Of a DNA stretch of 64,000 nucleotides, positions 30,031-40,046 are shown piece by piece. Position 1 is the stretch's first letter; each line of letters opens with the position of its first letter. Origin of the DNA: Progne subis subis (lineage: Eukaryota > Chordata > Aves > Passeriformes > Hirundinidae); the NCBI GenBank assembly GCA_022316685.1, contig JAKJHU010000034.1:62001-126000 (forward strand). The letters are read 5' to 3'. Both the position numbers and the translations under genes were made by a program. The notes under the pieces are model-generated. The model made no database searches and had not been told where the DNA came from. It saw only the letters and a program-made list of their open reading frames with translations.

Positions 30031-31713
30031 TGGAAAGTCACCTCAGCTCCGGGAGACTTGAAGCTAAAGATTCATCGAAACCCCCGATGACCGACAGATA
30101 CCGGCTAAGTTGTAACCAAGCAGGGTGTCCCTGCTATCCTTTTGCTCATTTTAAGAGCAGATATTGTAAAGAAATTTGGGTAACCCATTGTTATCATGGA
30201 ATTAAGCCATAGAGTTTGTGTAAAAATTGCTTAGAAGAAGAAAGAAGGCTCACTGACCTTTTTCTCTATATTGCTACCAAAGCAGGCTTCTTTGAATTAG
30301 ATTCTTTTGAGTAGTTCCATTATTTCACAAACGGGATAAGGGGAAAATTGAACAAAAAAGCAGAACCACTAGCAATCGAGTATAAGAAAACAGTAAAAGT
30401 ACCCTGCAATTCTGACCAAGTAAAATTGGCCAGGTGAGAACAGTACAAAAGACGGTATGCTCAGAGAAGCACCAATGAGGGCCCAGAAGAATATCCTTGC
30501 TGCCAAAAAGATGGCTTACCCTGCCATTGGTAGCACAGCAATGGGCGAAAAGAAGAGCAGAGGGATACACCTATGGGTAACCCTGGTGATCCTGAGTCAA
30601 GACGTGTACCTCACGAGTGGCCTCCCCACTCCTCAGGAGAGACTGGGGAAAGAAATTAACCCACAGGAAACTCAGCTGGGACCTACCTGGAGCCAGAACA
30701 TAGACCCGAGGGTATGACTTAACTGTTCAAAAAGGGGAGGGGGGAAACCTACAACTATACTAGTAGGTCCCAAATTAATAACCAAAAAGAGAAAGCCTAT
30801 CACCCAGTGGCAATATCTAAGAAAAAGAGGGAGCTCAGCAAAATGTCTATAATTCCTGTGTGTAGAAATTGTAATAAAACTATCTGGATCGGGGGAAAGT
30901 GGAAATCTACTTTTGTAAGGTATTTGCAAGTAAACAAATTATGCTATGATAAAAGTAAATTAGAAATATGTACCCTAAATAGGAAAACATATTAGGTGGG
31001 ACAGAACGAGAAACTTCAAGCCCCTTCCCTGAACCATGGACCTATCCTGCTAGATCTGCTAAATGATAACGATGATAGAGTCTGTCTGAAACTAGATAAA
31101 GTATTCTGTTTTTCTAAGGATGAGGAAAGACTGGACCCTGAGAATAAAATAAAGAAGGTGGCCTTGGAACTAAGAAAGCAAGAATTAGAAGCCAAAAAAA
31201 AGAGGATGGAACGGGAAAGAATGAGAACGCTCAGCAAACAATATGAGCAGTTAGAAAAACAATCTAACGACTGGAGCCTATCTACTACTAACAAAAATCT
31301 CTTTTTAGATTTAGTGCAGGAAACAGCCACAGAACTAGGGCTAACTAACTGCTGGATTTGTAGGGGGTTAAAATCCGCTGAGAGATAGCCCTAGAAAGGG
31401 GAAAGTTTAGCCCCTGAACAAATCCTAAAATGGGACAACAGGGTTTTGAAAACAATGACCCGACCCGAGGGATAGACCTTAGACGAAAGAATAATAGGGA
31501 CCATTTGCATTAGTAGGGAAAGGAATGCTTTCATTGAAATCGTAGGTTACACCCCGTGTCTGTCCACACTAACGGTAAATTCAAACAATAAAACCAAGGT
31601 GTAGCAGCCCAAACCCCCAAATGGATACTAGAGCAAGGAACGGAAAAAAGAGTGTAACTAGATAGAAGAAATTGAATTGTGTTAGTATGATTTCACTAAT
31701 GCTAATCCTTATT
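30031..31713 (+). pseudogene. env SU part of provirus D (5' portion)
   Basis: Follows integrase, with a putative start region at 30457. Open stretches: 30457-30717, 30807-30995 and 30996-31388. A CWIC motif (in TNCWICRGL, near 31345) marks a gamma-type SU. Before it lies an unusually charged, probably helical stretch (about 31150-31265, Lys/Glu/Arg/Met rich). Trp-to-stop changes occur at 30210, 30312, 30435, 30531 and 30993. The frame runs into CTTATT at 31708-31713, where solo LTR F1 inserted, and resumes at 38953. Confidence 0.7.
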
Positions 31714-32009
31714 TGTCGCAGTGTCCGTCCTTGCGCTTGCAGCGCGGCCGCAGGCTAGCTAGTTATGCACTGCAGCAACGTGGATGGGTCGGGGCGGCAC
31801 GTCGGGCGAGCTGCCTCCTCCCCGTGGGTTCTTAGCAGCGAGTGGACCGATGTAGAACACAACCGCGGCAGCCGAAGAAAGGGAGACTCCTCCAGGCAGG
31901 GTAAACCAGCGTTTATTGCAGGGAGATAGAGCACGGAGCTCAGCACTCCCTGTTCCCCTGCCCAGAAGAGCCACGAGGACAGGTGTGCACGAGCTTATAA
32001 AGGGGGGTG

Positions 32010-32661
32010 TGTCTTGGTTTGAAAAAGACAGTTGTCTGCTAAGGAGAGGCAAGCCTCCGGGTTATTATAATTTAGAAGATTAAAAAAAAAAAACTTTCGG
32101 TCAGAGCTATAGGGAAAAGGAATAACAGTCCTTTACTAGTAAATATAACAGGACAGACAAACAACAACAGCACTTATAATAACAGTAAACAGAACCAAGA
32201 ACCCTGAGGGCAAACGGTGGCAAAGTCCGTCGCTGATGGCTGCAAGCTGGAAGCGATGGATTGTCCTCAGCAGGCAGGCAGGGAGTGCCCCGGCAGGCAA
32301 AGTGGGCAGTGCCGAAGAACTCGCAGCGGCTGGACCCCGGGCTGACCCAAAATCCAGCAAGGTAACGAAGAAACTCCGAATTCCTGGGCGCTCTAACAGA
32401 TGATAGAATTCCCAGGACCAAACTCCTCCGTTAGCTGTGGACTCCAGGCAGCTACCCGTAGTCCGACCGTCCTCCCCGGGAAAGCTGAGAGAAGTGAGGC
32501 CACCCCCCCAGCTCTCTCCGGAGCCTCCTCCCTTCCCCAAAACCAAGTGATCAACTTCTTTTGTCAGCTTAAGCACCGCTTAAACTGCGCCTACTTAAAA
32601 TCTAGCAACTCATGGGGGGGGGGGGGGGGGGAAATTCTACAGGAGAACTTAACCCTCAACA
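32010..32661 (-). repeat. 3' LTR of provirus E
   Basis: 652 bp; plus-strand ends TGTCTTGG...CTCAACA. Contains a G18 run (32614-32631). Confidence 0.92.
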
Positions 32662-32768
32662 TTATCCACCCCGAATTTTCCCACCCTAACATATTATATT
32701 GAATTTAAACCTTTAAATAATATACATATATATACACGTGAATATAAATACAGACGCAGTCACAGTAT

Positions 32769-34748
32769 TCACCGAAAAACAAGGTCCCCTTGAGGTATGC
32801 AGCGGGTCTCTCCATCCTTTTGCATCACCCACCATGTGCAGCCAGGTCCCTGAGCAAAAACAACCCCACGAGCGGGATTGTCTTTGCTGGAGGCAGAATT
32901 AATCCAGACAGTTTTTCCCAGCATTCCTCTCATGTGTACCACTGGAACCTTATCTCCATCTCTTGTTCTCAGGGGCTCAGATTGGGCAGGGCCGGCTCGG
33001 TTGGTGGAACCTCGAGTGTTCACTAACCAGGTGGCCTCTGCTAAATTAATCTCCCAGTTCTTGAAAGTACCCCCACCCAGTGCCTTCAAAGTGGTTTTAA
33101 GCAGGCCATTGCACCGTTCAACTTTCCCGGCTGCTGGCGCATGATAAGGAATATGGTACACCCACTCAATGCCATGTTCTCTAGCCCAGGTGTTTATAAG
33201 GCTGTTCTTGAAATGAGTCCCGTTGTCAGACTCAATCCTCTCAGGGGTGCCATGTCTCCACAGGATTTGCTTTTCAAGGCCCAGGATGGTGTTCCGGGCA
33301 GTAGCGTGAGGCACAGGGTAGGTCTCCAACCATCCAGTGGTGGCTTCCACCATGGTCAGCACATAGCGCTTGCCTTGGCGGGTTTGGGGAAGGGTGATGT
33401 AGTCAATTTGCCAGGCTTCCCCGTACTTATATTTGGACCATCGTCCGCCATACCATAGGGGCTTCACCCGCTTGGCCTGTTTGATGGTAGCACACGTCTC
33501 ACAGTCATGGATAACCTGAGAAATGCTGTCCATGGTTAGATCCACCCCTCGGTCTCGTGCCCACTTATAGGTGGCATCTCTGCCCTGATGGCCTGAGGCA
33601 TCATGGGCCCATCGAGCTAGGAACAACTCTCCCTTGTGTTGCCAATCTAAGTCTATCTTTGACACCTCTATCTTTGCAGCTTGATCTACCTGCTCGTTGT
33701 TTCGGTGCTCCTCATTAGCCCGACTCTTGGGGACATGGGCATCTACATGACGGACTTTGACAGGTAGCTTCTCTACCCTAGTGGCAATGTCCTTCCACTC
33801 ATCTGCAGCCCAGATTGGCTTTCCTCTACGTTGCCAATTGGCCTTTTTCCACCTGTCCAGCCAACCCCACAGAGCATTGGCCACCATCCACGAATCAGTG
33901 TAGAGGTAGAGCTTTGGCCACTTCTCTCTTTCAGCAATGTCCAGGGCCAGTTGAACAGCTTTGAGTTCAGCAAGTTGGCTTGACCCACCTTCTCCTTCAG
34001 TGGCTTCTGCAACCTGTCGTGTGGGGCTCCATACAGCTGCTTTCCACTTCCGGTTCATCCCTACGATGCGGCAGGAACCGTCAGTGAAAAGAGCATAGCG
34101 TGTTTCTTCTGCTGGTAGTTGGTTGTATGGTGGACCCTCTTCTGCACGTGTCACTTGTTCCTGCTCCTCTTCATCTGTGAGACCAAAGTTCTCACCATCT
34201 GGCCAGTTTGTAATTATCTCCAAAATCCCAGGGCGATTTGGGTTTCCAATGCGGGCGCGCTGAGTGATGAGGGCAATCCATTTGCTCCACGTGGCGTCGG
34301 TGGCATGATGGGTGGAGGGAACCTTTCCTTTAAACATCCACCCCAGCACTGGTAGTCGAGGTGCCAGCAGGAGTTGTGCTTCTGTGCCAATCACCTCTGA
34401 GGCAGCTTGAACTCCTTCATAGGCGGCCAAGATTTCCTTCTCTGTTGGAGTGTAGTTGGCTTCAGACCCTCTGTAGCTTCGGCTCCAGAATCCCAGTGGT
34501 CGGCCCCGAGTCTCCCCAGGCACCTTCTGCCAAAGGCTCCAGGACAGGCCATTGTTCCCGGCTGCTGAGTAGAGCACGTTCTTCACATCTGGTCCTGTCC
34601 TGACTGGGCCAAGGGCCACTGCATGAGCGATCTCCTGCTTGATCTGGGCAAAGGCTTGTTGCTGTTCAGGGCCCCAGTGGAAATCGTTCTTCTTGCGGGT
34701 GACCAGGTAGAGAGGGCTCACAATCTGGCTGTACTCAGGAATGTGCAT
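32769..34748 (-). CDS. Provirus E pol: RT end, RNase H and integrase (659 aa)
   Basis: Residues 1-130 cover the end of RT/connection. RNase H has TDGS (222-225) and TDS (284-286). Integrase has a zinc-binding HHCC set (His382, His387, Cys416, Cys419) and the catalytic triad Asp449, Asp508, Glu544 with the expected 35-residue spacing. The C-terminal domain ends 659 and is followed by 107 nt to the LTR, leaving no space for env or dUTPase. It overlaps the RT ORF by 14 nt in another frame; a single extra base near 34740-34750 separates them, so in the active ancestor this was one polyprotein. Function from family knowledge: degradation of the RNA template and integration. Confidence 0.88.
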   Translation of the reverse strand: MHIPEYSQIVSPLYLVTRKKNDFHWGPEQQQAFAQIKQEIAHAVALGPVRTGPDVKNVLYSAAGNNGLSWSLWQKVPGETRGRPLGFWSRSYRGSEANYTPTEKEILAAYEGVQAASEVIGTEAQLLLAPRLPVLGWMFKGKVPSTHHATDATWSKWIALITQRARIGNPNRPGILEIITNWPDGENFGLTDEEEQEQVTRAEEGPPYNQLPAEETRYALFTDGSCRIVGMNRKWKAAVWSPTRQVAEATEGEGGSSQLAELKAVQLALDIAEREKWPKLYLYTDSWMVANALWGWLDRWKKANWQRRGKPIWAADEWKDIATRVEKLPVKVRHVDAHVPKSRANEEHRNNEQVDQAAKIEVSKIDLDWQHKGELFLARWAHDASGHQGRDATYKWARDRGVDLTMDSISQVIHDCETCATIKQAKRVKPLWYGGRWSKYKYGEAWQIDYITLPQTRQGKRYVLTMVEATTGWLETYPVPHATARNTILGLEKQILWRHGTPERIESDNGTHFKNSLINTWAREHGIEWVYHIPYHAPAAGKVERCNGLLKTTLKALGGGTFKNWEINLAEATWLVNTRGSTNRAGPAQSEPLRTRDGDKVPVVHMRGMLGKTVWINSASSKDNPARGVVFAQGPGCTWWVMQKDGETRCIPQGDLVFR

Positions 34749-36054
34749 TCCTCCAGAAACCTATGGCGCCTAGGAAAGCTTGTGTTTCCTTCTTGCTGGT
34801 CGGTGGAGACATTGCGGTGATCTTATTGATGACCTCAGTGGGAATCTGCCGCCGTCCATCTTGCCACTTTACTCCCAGGAACTGGATCTCTCGGGCAGGT
34901 CCCTTGACCTTGCTCTGCTTGATGGCAAAACCAGCTTTTAGGAGAATTTGGATGATCTTCTCTCCTTTCTCAAACACTTCCATTGCCGTGTTCCCCCACA
35001 CAATGATGTCATCGATATACTGTAGGTGCTCCGGAGCCTCACCCTTTTCCAGTGCAGCCTGGATCAGTCCATGGCAGATGGTGGGGCTGTGTTTCCACCC
35101 CTGGGGCAGTCGGTTCCAGGTGTACTGCACGCCCCTCCAGGTGAAAGCAAACTGAGGCCTGCATTCTGCAGCCAGAGGAATGGAGAAAAATGCGTTAGCA
35201 ATGTCAATGGTGGCGTACCATTTTGCTGCCTTGGACTCCAGCTCGTACTGGAGTTCCAGCATGTCCGGCACAGCAGCGCTCAATGGTGGAGTCACTTCGT
35301 TCAAGGCACGGTAGTCCACAGTCAGTCTCCATTCTCCGTCAGACTTGCGCACAGGCCAGATGGGGCTGTTGAAGGGTGAGTGGGTTTTGCTGACCACCCC
35401 TTGGCTCTCCAGCTCACGGATCATCTTGTGGATGGGGATCACGGCATCTCGATTTGTCCGATACTGTCGGCGGTGCACCGTCGAGGTGGCAACTGGAACT
35501 CGTTGCTCTTCTACCTTTAGGAGTCCTACTGCAGATGGGTTCTCTGACAGTCCAGGCAAGCTATTCAATTTCTTAATGCCCTCTGCCTCCACAGCTGCTA
35601 TTCCAAAAGCCCACCGGAGTCCTTTAGAGTCTTTGTAATAACCATTCCGGAGGAAGTCTATGCCCAAAATACACGGGGCCCCTGAGCCAGTCACAATTGG
35701 ATGTTTCTGCCACTCCTTCCCGGTCAGGCTCACCTCAGCTTCTAACAGAGTCAATTCCTGTGATCCCCCCGTCACCCCGGCAATGGAAATAGGTTCTGTC
35801 CCCACATATTCCGATGGTATCAGTGTACACTGCGAACCAGTATCAACTAAAGCCTCATATTTCTGTGGCTCTGATGTGCCAGGCCATCGAATCCACACCG
35901 TCCAATAGATCCGGTTTTTCCCGTGCCTCTCCCTGGCTAGAGGCAGGGCCCCTCTAGCACCGGTCATTACTCCCTTCCTGGGCATACATGGTAGAGGTTC
36001 CTTCACAGGGATCTGACATATCCTCACTTCTATAATACCTGGCAGCTTGGTCAT
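34735..36054 (-). CDS. Provirus E pro-pol: protease and reverse transcriptase (439 aa)
   Basis: Retroviral aspartic protease with active site DTG (71-73) and the later GIDFL segment (131-135). RT follows: fingers from about 195, LPQG (316-319) and catalytic YIDD (346-349). The ORF ends at 34735 because of a 1-nt frameshift just before the RNase H segment. It overlaps gag by about 101 nt, and its frame is offset +1 (equivalently -2) from gag. The true start is uncertain; the ATG at 36054 is only the first Met, and expression presumably depends on recoding. Confidence 0.88.
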   Translation of the reverse strand: MTKLPGIIEVRICQIPVKEPLPCMPRKGVMTGARGALPLARERHGKNRIYWTVWIRWPGTSEPQKYEALVDTGSQCTLIPSEYVGTEPISIAGVTGGSQELTLLEAEVSLTGKEWQKHPIVTGSGAPCILGIDFLRNGYYKDSKGLRWAFGIAAVEAEGIKKLNSLPGLSENPSAVGLLKVEEQRVPVATSTVHRRQYRTNRDAVIPIHKMIRELESQGVVSKTHSPFNSPIWPVRKSDGEWRLTVDYRALNEVTPPLSAAVPDMLELQYELESKAAKWYATIDIANAFFSIPLAAECRPQFAFTWRGVQYTWNRLPQGWKHSPTICHGLIQAALEKGEAPEHLQYIDDIIVWGNTAMEVFEKGEKIIQILLKAGFAIKQSKVKGPAREIQFLGVKWQDGRRQIPTEVINKITAMSPPTSKKETQAFLGAIGFWRNAHS

Positions 36055-37810
36055 GTGAGGTTGAGGCTACCTTCATCTTAGTGGAACCCCCTCGGTTAGT
36101 GTTTCTCTCCTTGAGCTCACGCACCCTTGCTGCCAGGGCAGAAGTGGGTTTCCCATGCCACCTTCCCATATCTTCCCCATGGTCACTCAGAAAGAACCAC
36201 AGGTCAGCTCGTGGGGTGTACCCTCTCTCTCTAGCTGGGGGCCGTTGAGCTCTGACTCTGGGGCCTGTAACTCGCACCGGTGCCACACAGGAACTGTTCC
36301 TCCTCATCTCCTCCCTCACCTCCCTTATCTCCTCTGTCACCTCCTCCATCTTCTCCCTGAGTTCCTTTGCCACGGCAGAGACCTGAGCCTGCATTGGGCC
36401 ACTGATCATGCTCTCATAATTTCTAAGCTTGTTGGCTACAGAACCCACTGTCTCTCGGTTGTTATCGGCATTAATGGTTGCAATGAAGGTGGCGTATTGA
36501 GATGGTCCTAGAGTTGCCAGGTTCCACAGCATTTGCCCTGTGCACCTGACTTTGTCGGGGTCATTATCATGCTGTCCACCCCTCCCAAAGAGTACCTCCA
36601 ATACTGCCACTTCTCTCAGCTGTTGGATCCCTTCCTCAAGGGTCTTCCAGCGCATTCTATGATGGTGCTCCTGCATTCTGTCTCTGTGGACAAACCTCTC
36701 CCTCACACTCATTAAAAGCCGCTCCCAAAGGGAAAGGGGCCCTGGCTCCCTTACAAATACCTGATTCACACCCGAGTCCTGGGTCAAGGGTCCCAAATTC
36801 CTTGCCTCACTACTATCTAGCTGCACGCCTGTACCTATAAGGTCCCAGACCCGAACTAACCAGGCTGTATAAGCCTCACGTCCCCGTCGTGCAAGATCTT
36901 TTTGCAGATTGCGGAGACTTTCATATGTCAGGGACTCGGTGATGATCTCAACCTCTGAGTCCCCCGCGGGTTGTGAGGGCCCTCCTTTCTTATCCTTGTT
37001 GCCTGGGTGCTCTGATTTCACCTTGTACTTCTTTGTTTCCACAGGGGCCACTGCTGCTGGCTGTGGCTGCCCCTGTGGTTCAGCTGGAACCTGGACGGTT
37101 GTAACGTCTGTGGGTTCTGCTGCTGCACCATCAGACTCTCCTTTGTCGGGGCAGGGGGAGGGTTTCCCAGCAGCTGGGGCTAATGAGGCTACTACAGGGG
37201 CAAGGTACTCCCTCAGCATCTCACCTATCTCCTTCACCCAATCTGGGTGGTTTATTCCTGAGGCAGGCTGTGGGGCAGGCTCAGGCTGTGGGGCAGGCTC
37301 AGGCTGTGGGACGGGCTCAGGCTGTGGGACGGGCTCAGGCTGTGGGGCAGTATCCTTATTCTCTAGGGGAGGTATCAGGGTGGTTACCCAGTCCAGTCTC
37401 CCCTTATCTCTAAATGCTACACAGAACAGGCATACCAGCAACACCAGCCACTGTATGATGTCATTAACATTCAGAGATTTGAACCCTTCAAAGACTGGTG
37501 GGGTAGGCCCAAAGAGCTGGGTGAAGGGTTGGGAAAAGGTTTCCCCTGGTATTATTTCCTCGCAGTATGTACCGTTGTTAAAGTAACTCCAAAAACACAC
37601 AGTCAGTGTATGGTAGCCCTGAATCCATGTGCCTGCCTTCCAGAGAAAATTAAAAATCCATGATTTCCTCACTTCGTTAACCCATATAGCAAACTGGATG
37701 ACAGCCACAGCAACCTTAGTTACAGGGCCCATGTTTAGAAAAGGGCCTGCAAATGGGAGAAATACGGCCACACCCACATGCCACCCGAACCAGACAAAGG
37801 CAGACCACAT
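35954..37810 (-). CDS. Provirus E gag, ERVL type with membrane-like N terminus (618 aa)
   Basis: The ATG at 37810 is chosen as the first Met after the primer site; the same frame is open upstream through the primer site into U5 to 37945. The N-terminal about 140 residues have three hydrophobic segments (about 2-23, 30-44, 117-133) with an NGT sequon between. A PQPEP(V/A) repeat follows (about 160-185), then a Pro/Ala linker. The ERVL-type capsid begins near residue 290 (LTYESLRNLQKDL) and continues to about 500, with a charged helical segment after it. No zinc knuckle was seen. ERVL Gag normally builds particles; the membrane-spanning start is unusual and may replace myristoylation. Confidence 0.82.
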   Translation of the reverse strand: MWSAFVWFGWHVGVAVFLPFAGPFLNMGPVTKVAVAVIQFAIWVNEVRKSWIFNFLWKAGTWIQGYHTLTVCFWSYFNNGTYCEEIIPGETFSQPFTQLFGPTPPVFEGFKSLNVNDIIQWLVLLVCLFCVAFRDKGRLDWVTTLIPPLENKDTAPQPEPVPQPEPVPQPEPAPQPEPAPQPASGINHPDWVKEIGEMLREYLAPVVASLAPAAGKPSPCPDKGESDGAAAEPTDVTTVQVPAEPQGQPQPAAVAPVETKKYKVKSEHPGNKDKKGGPSQPAGDSEVEIITESLTYESLRNLQKDLARRGREAYTAWLVRVWDLIGTGVQLDSSEARNLGPLTQDSGVNQVFVREPGPLSLWERLLMSVRERFVHRDRMQEHHHRMRWKTLEEGIQQLREVAVLEVLFGRGGQHDNDPDKVRCTGQMLWNLATLGPSQYATFIATINADNNRETVGSVANKLRNYESMISGPMQAQVSAVAKELREKMEEVTEEIREVREEMRRNSSCVAPVRVTGPRVRAQRPPARERGYTPRADLWFFLSDHGEDMGRWHGKPTSALAARVRELKERNTNRGGSTKMKVASTSHDQAARYYRSEDMSDPCEGTSTMYAQEGSNDRC

Positions 37811-37878
37811 GATGCCCAGTACACAACAATGTAGGCACTTAAGAACTGTTATTCCTTTTTCTCTCAATGCCCCTCGAG

Positions 37879-37897
37879 CCCCACGAATTGGGCGCCA
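37879..37897 (-). promoter_or_regulatory. Primer binding site of provirus E (variant tRNA-Lys)
   Basis: Minus strand TGGCGCCCAATTCGTGGGG, the tRNA-Lys1,2 site with two extra T residues after CCCAA. It lies 5 nt from the LTR. E2 has the standard form. Confidence 0.7.
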
Positions 37898-37902
37898 AAT
37901 TC

Positions 37903-38556
37903 TGTCTTGGTTTGAAAAAGACAGTTGTCTGCTAAGGAGAGGCAAGCCTCCGGGTTATTATAATTTAGAAGATTAAAAAAAAAAAAACTTTTCGGTCAGA
38001 GCTATAGGGAAAAGGAATAACAGTCCTTTACTAGTAAATATAACAGGACAGACAAACAACAACAGCACTTATAATAACAGTAAAACAGAACCAAGAACCC
38101 TGAGGGCAAACGGTGGCAAAGTCCGTCGCTGATGGCTGCAAGCTGGAAGCGATGGATTGTCCTCAGCAGGCAGGCAGGGAGTGCCCCGGCAGGCAAAGTG
38201 GGCAGTGCCGAAGAACTCGCAGCGGCTGGACCCCGGGCTGACCCAAAATCCAGCAAGGGTAACGAAGAAACTCCGAATTCCTGGGCGCTCTAACAGATGA
38301 TAGAATTCCCAGGACCAAACTCCTCCGTTAGCTGTGGACTCCAGGCAGCTACCCGTAGTCCGACCGTCCTCCCCGGGAAAGCTGAGAGAAGTGAGGCCAC
38401 CCCCCAGCTCTCTCCGGAGCCTCCTCCCTTCCCCAAAACCAAGTGATCAACTTCTTTTGTCAGCTTAAGCACCGCTTAAACTGCGCCTACTTAAAATCTA
38501 GCAACTCATGGGGGGGGGGGGGGGGGAAATTCTACAGGAGAACTTAACCCTCAACA
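37903..38556 (-). repeat. 5' LTR of provirus E
   Basis: 654 bp; identical by eye to 32010-32661 except for lengths of A, G and C runs (for example G17 at 38510-38526). Confidence 0.92.
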
Positions 38557-38952
38557 GGGTGGAAACAGGGGTGGCTACAACTGGTCAGCGAATCATAGAA
38601 CTGGGGGGTGTAACTGGGGGTGTAAACCATGGAACAGGGGACCAACCACAAAATGACGGGAGGGGATTTCCAGGGCCCTGGCCTATCACTCGACGCCCTC
38701 CCTGGAGCTTTCCAGAAGCCAGGGGAAGGGTCTGGGAGTGATAGACAGGGCGCCCAAGGGGAGAGAGAGGGGATTGACAACTTGGGTACAGGGGGAAGGG
38801 ATGACTGACAGAAAACGAACTAGCTCCACATTGTGGTAAGTAAGTCTGAACCATAACATAAATATGGGGTTACAAGGAACGAACCAATACATAAAACTCA
38901 ATATAAATTACATTAAATAAATAAAAACAAAACGCACACCACCACACTTATT

Positions 38953-39863
38953 ATTCTCTAACAGACTTAAAAGAATTTTGGGAAAATCCAGAGAGCATAG
39001 ATATAAAGTGGAAAGCTCCGAGTGGTATTTACTGGATCTGCGGGAAGAAAGCTTATAGTAAATTACCCCGGAAGTGGAAGGGCTCCTGTACATTGAGAAT
39101 GATCAGACCCTTCTTCTTCACTTTACTGAAGTCAGGCGGCAGCCTTGTAGGAGCCCCCTTATACTGAGACCCTCAGTTGCGAAAAGAGAGAGGTAAAAAG
39201 GGAGCTCCCACAAGTAGGAGGGAACCAGAAATGGGGGAATGAGGAGTGGCCCACCGAACGTATTATAGAATACTATAGCCCCGCCACATGAACTCAAGAT
39301 GGGAGCTAGGGATAGAAAACTCCAGTGTACCTGCTAAACCGATTGATTCAGTTGCAAGCTGTAGTAGAAATAGTTTCTAATCATACCTCAGATGCCTTAG
39401 AACTTTTAGCCCGGCAGCACTCCCAAATGAGGGCATTTGTCTACCAGAATAGAATTGCCTTAGATTACTTACTAGCAGAAGAGGGAAGTGTATATCGGAA
39501 ATTTAATGACTCTGAATGTTGCATAGAAATCAATGACTATGGGGAAACGATTAGAGGCTTAGCTGCAGAAATCAAGAGCCGCCCACTGTCCCTGTGCAGA
39601 AGTGGAACTCAATACTTCAAGCTTCCTGGTAGGATCAATTGTTTGGGACAGGAGAATGGTGGAAGAAAGTAGGGTTTTTCATTTTATGCTCGGTAGCTGG
39701 ATTAATCTTTTTACCATGTCTAATACCCTGTTTCATCAGATTAATCCACACTGTAGTCCAAAGGATGCAGATTGCAGAATTACCTATAGATCCCGAGCTA
39801 GCCTCAAGTGGAGTGAATAAAAATAATACAGTCTCAAAAATTATGAAATTAAATGAAAAGTAA
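38953..39863 (+). pseudogene. env SU end and TM of provirus D
   Basis: Resumes directly after the F1 target duplication. SU C-terminal remnants run to about 39320 with stops. TM is open from about 39325: heptad-like region, immunosuppressive-type segment (YQNRIALDYLLAEEG) and FNDSECC. The first Cys of the gamma CX6-7CC motif is absent: the nearest candidate is Tyr (TAT), seven residues before CC, and a TGT-to-TAT change would be G-to-A. After a frame change at about 39640, a membrane anchor and tail follow (39639-39863), ending at a TAA. SU-TM disulfide linkage would be impossible in this copy. Confidence 0.75.
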
Positions 39864-40046
39864 AGCCACAGAAGTACTCGAAGAATTTGAGGCTCAAATA
39901 CAAGGAGAAAAGGTAGAAAGAATTTATTAGGATAAATCTGAAAGAGTGCCATTTGAGTAATAGAGAAAGAGAATCTTTAGTTAAGAAGCTTTTTTTCTAG
40001 ATGGGAAAAAAAGGCATTAACCAGAACACGAATTAAATAGGTGAAG

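Larger units (their letters stand above)
32010..38556 (-). mobile_element. Provirus E: nearly intact young ERVL-type provirus
   Basis: LTRs at 32010-32661 and 37903-38556, flanked by the 5-bp duplication GGGTG (32005-32009 and 38557-38561), lie inside solo LTR F1. Minus-strand order: primer site, gag, protease-RT, RNase H-integrase, 3' LTR. There is no env, as usual in the ERVL group, and no dUTPase was seen after integrase. By eye the LTRs differ only in homopolymer lengths. Coding is open except for one 1-nt frameshift between RT and RNase H. It is the youngest insertion in the nested stack. Confidence 0.92.
31714..38946 (-). mobile_element. Solo LTR F1, split by provirus E
   Basis: LTR of about 681 bp in two parts (31714-32009 and 38562-38946 after removing provirus E and its duplication). 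It starts TGTCGCAG and ends CACCACCACA on the plus strand, flanked by the 6-bp duplication CTTATT (31708-31713 and 38947-38952). AATAAA on the minus strand (near 31908-31915) gives minus orientation. F2 at 58668-59347 is a diverged relative of nearly the same length. Confidence 0.88.

Noticed and set aside
36909..37586. 225-codon plus ORF
   Set aside because: Antisense shadow of provirus E gag; the Ser/Gly/Cys repeat mirrors the PQPEP repeat.
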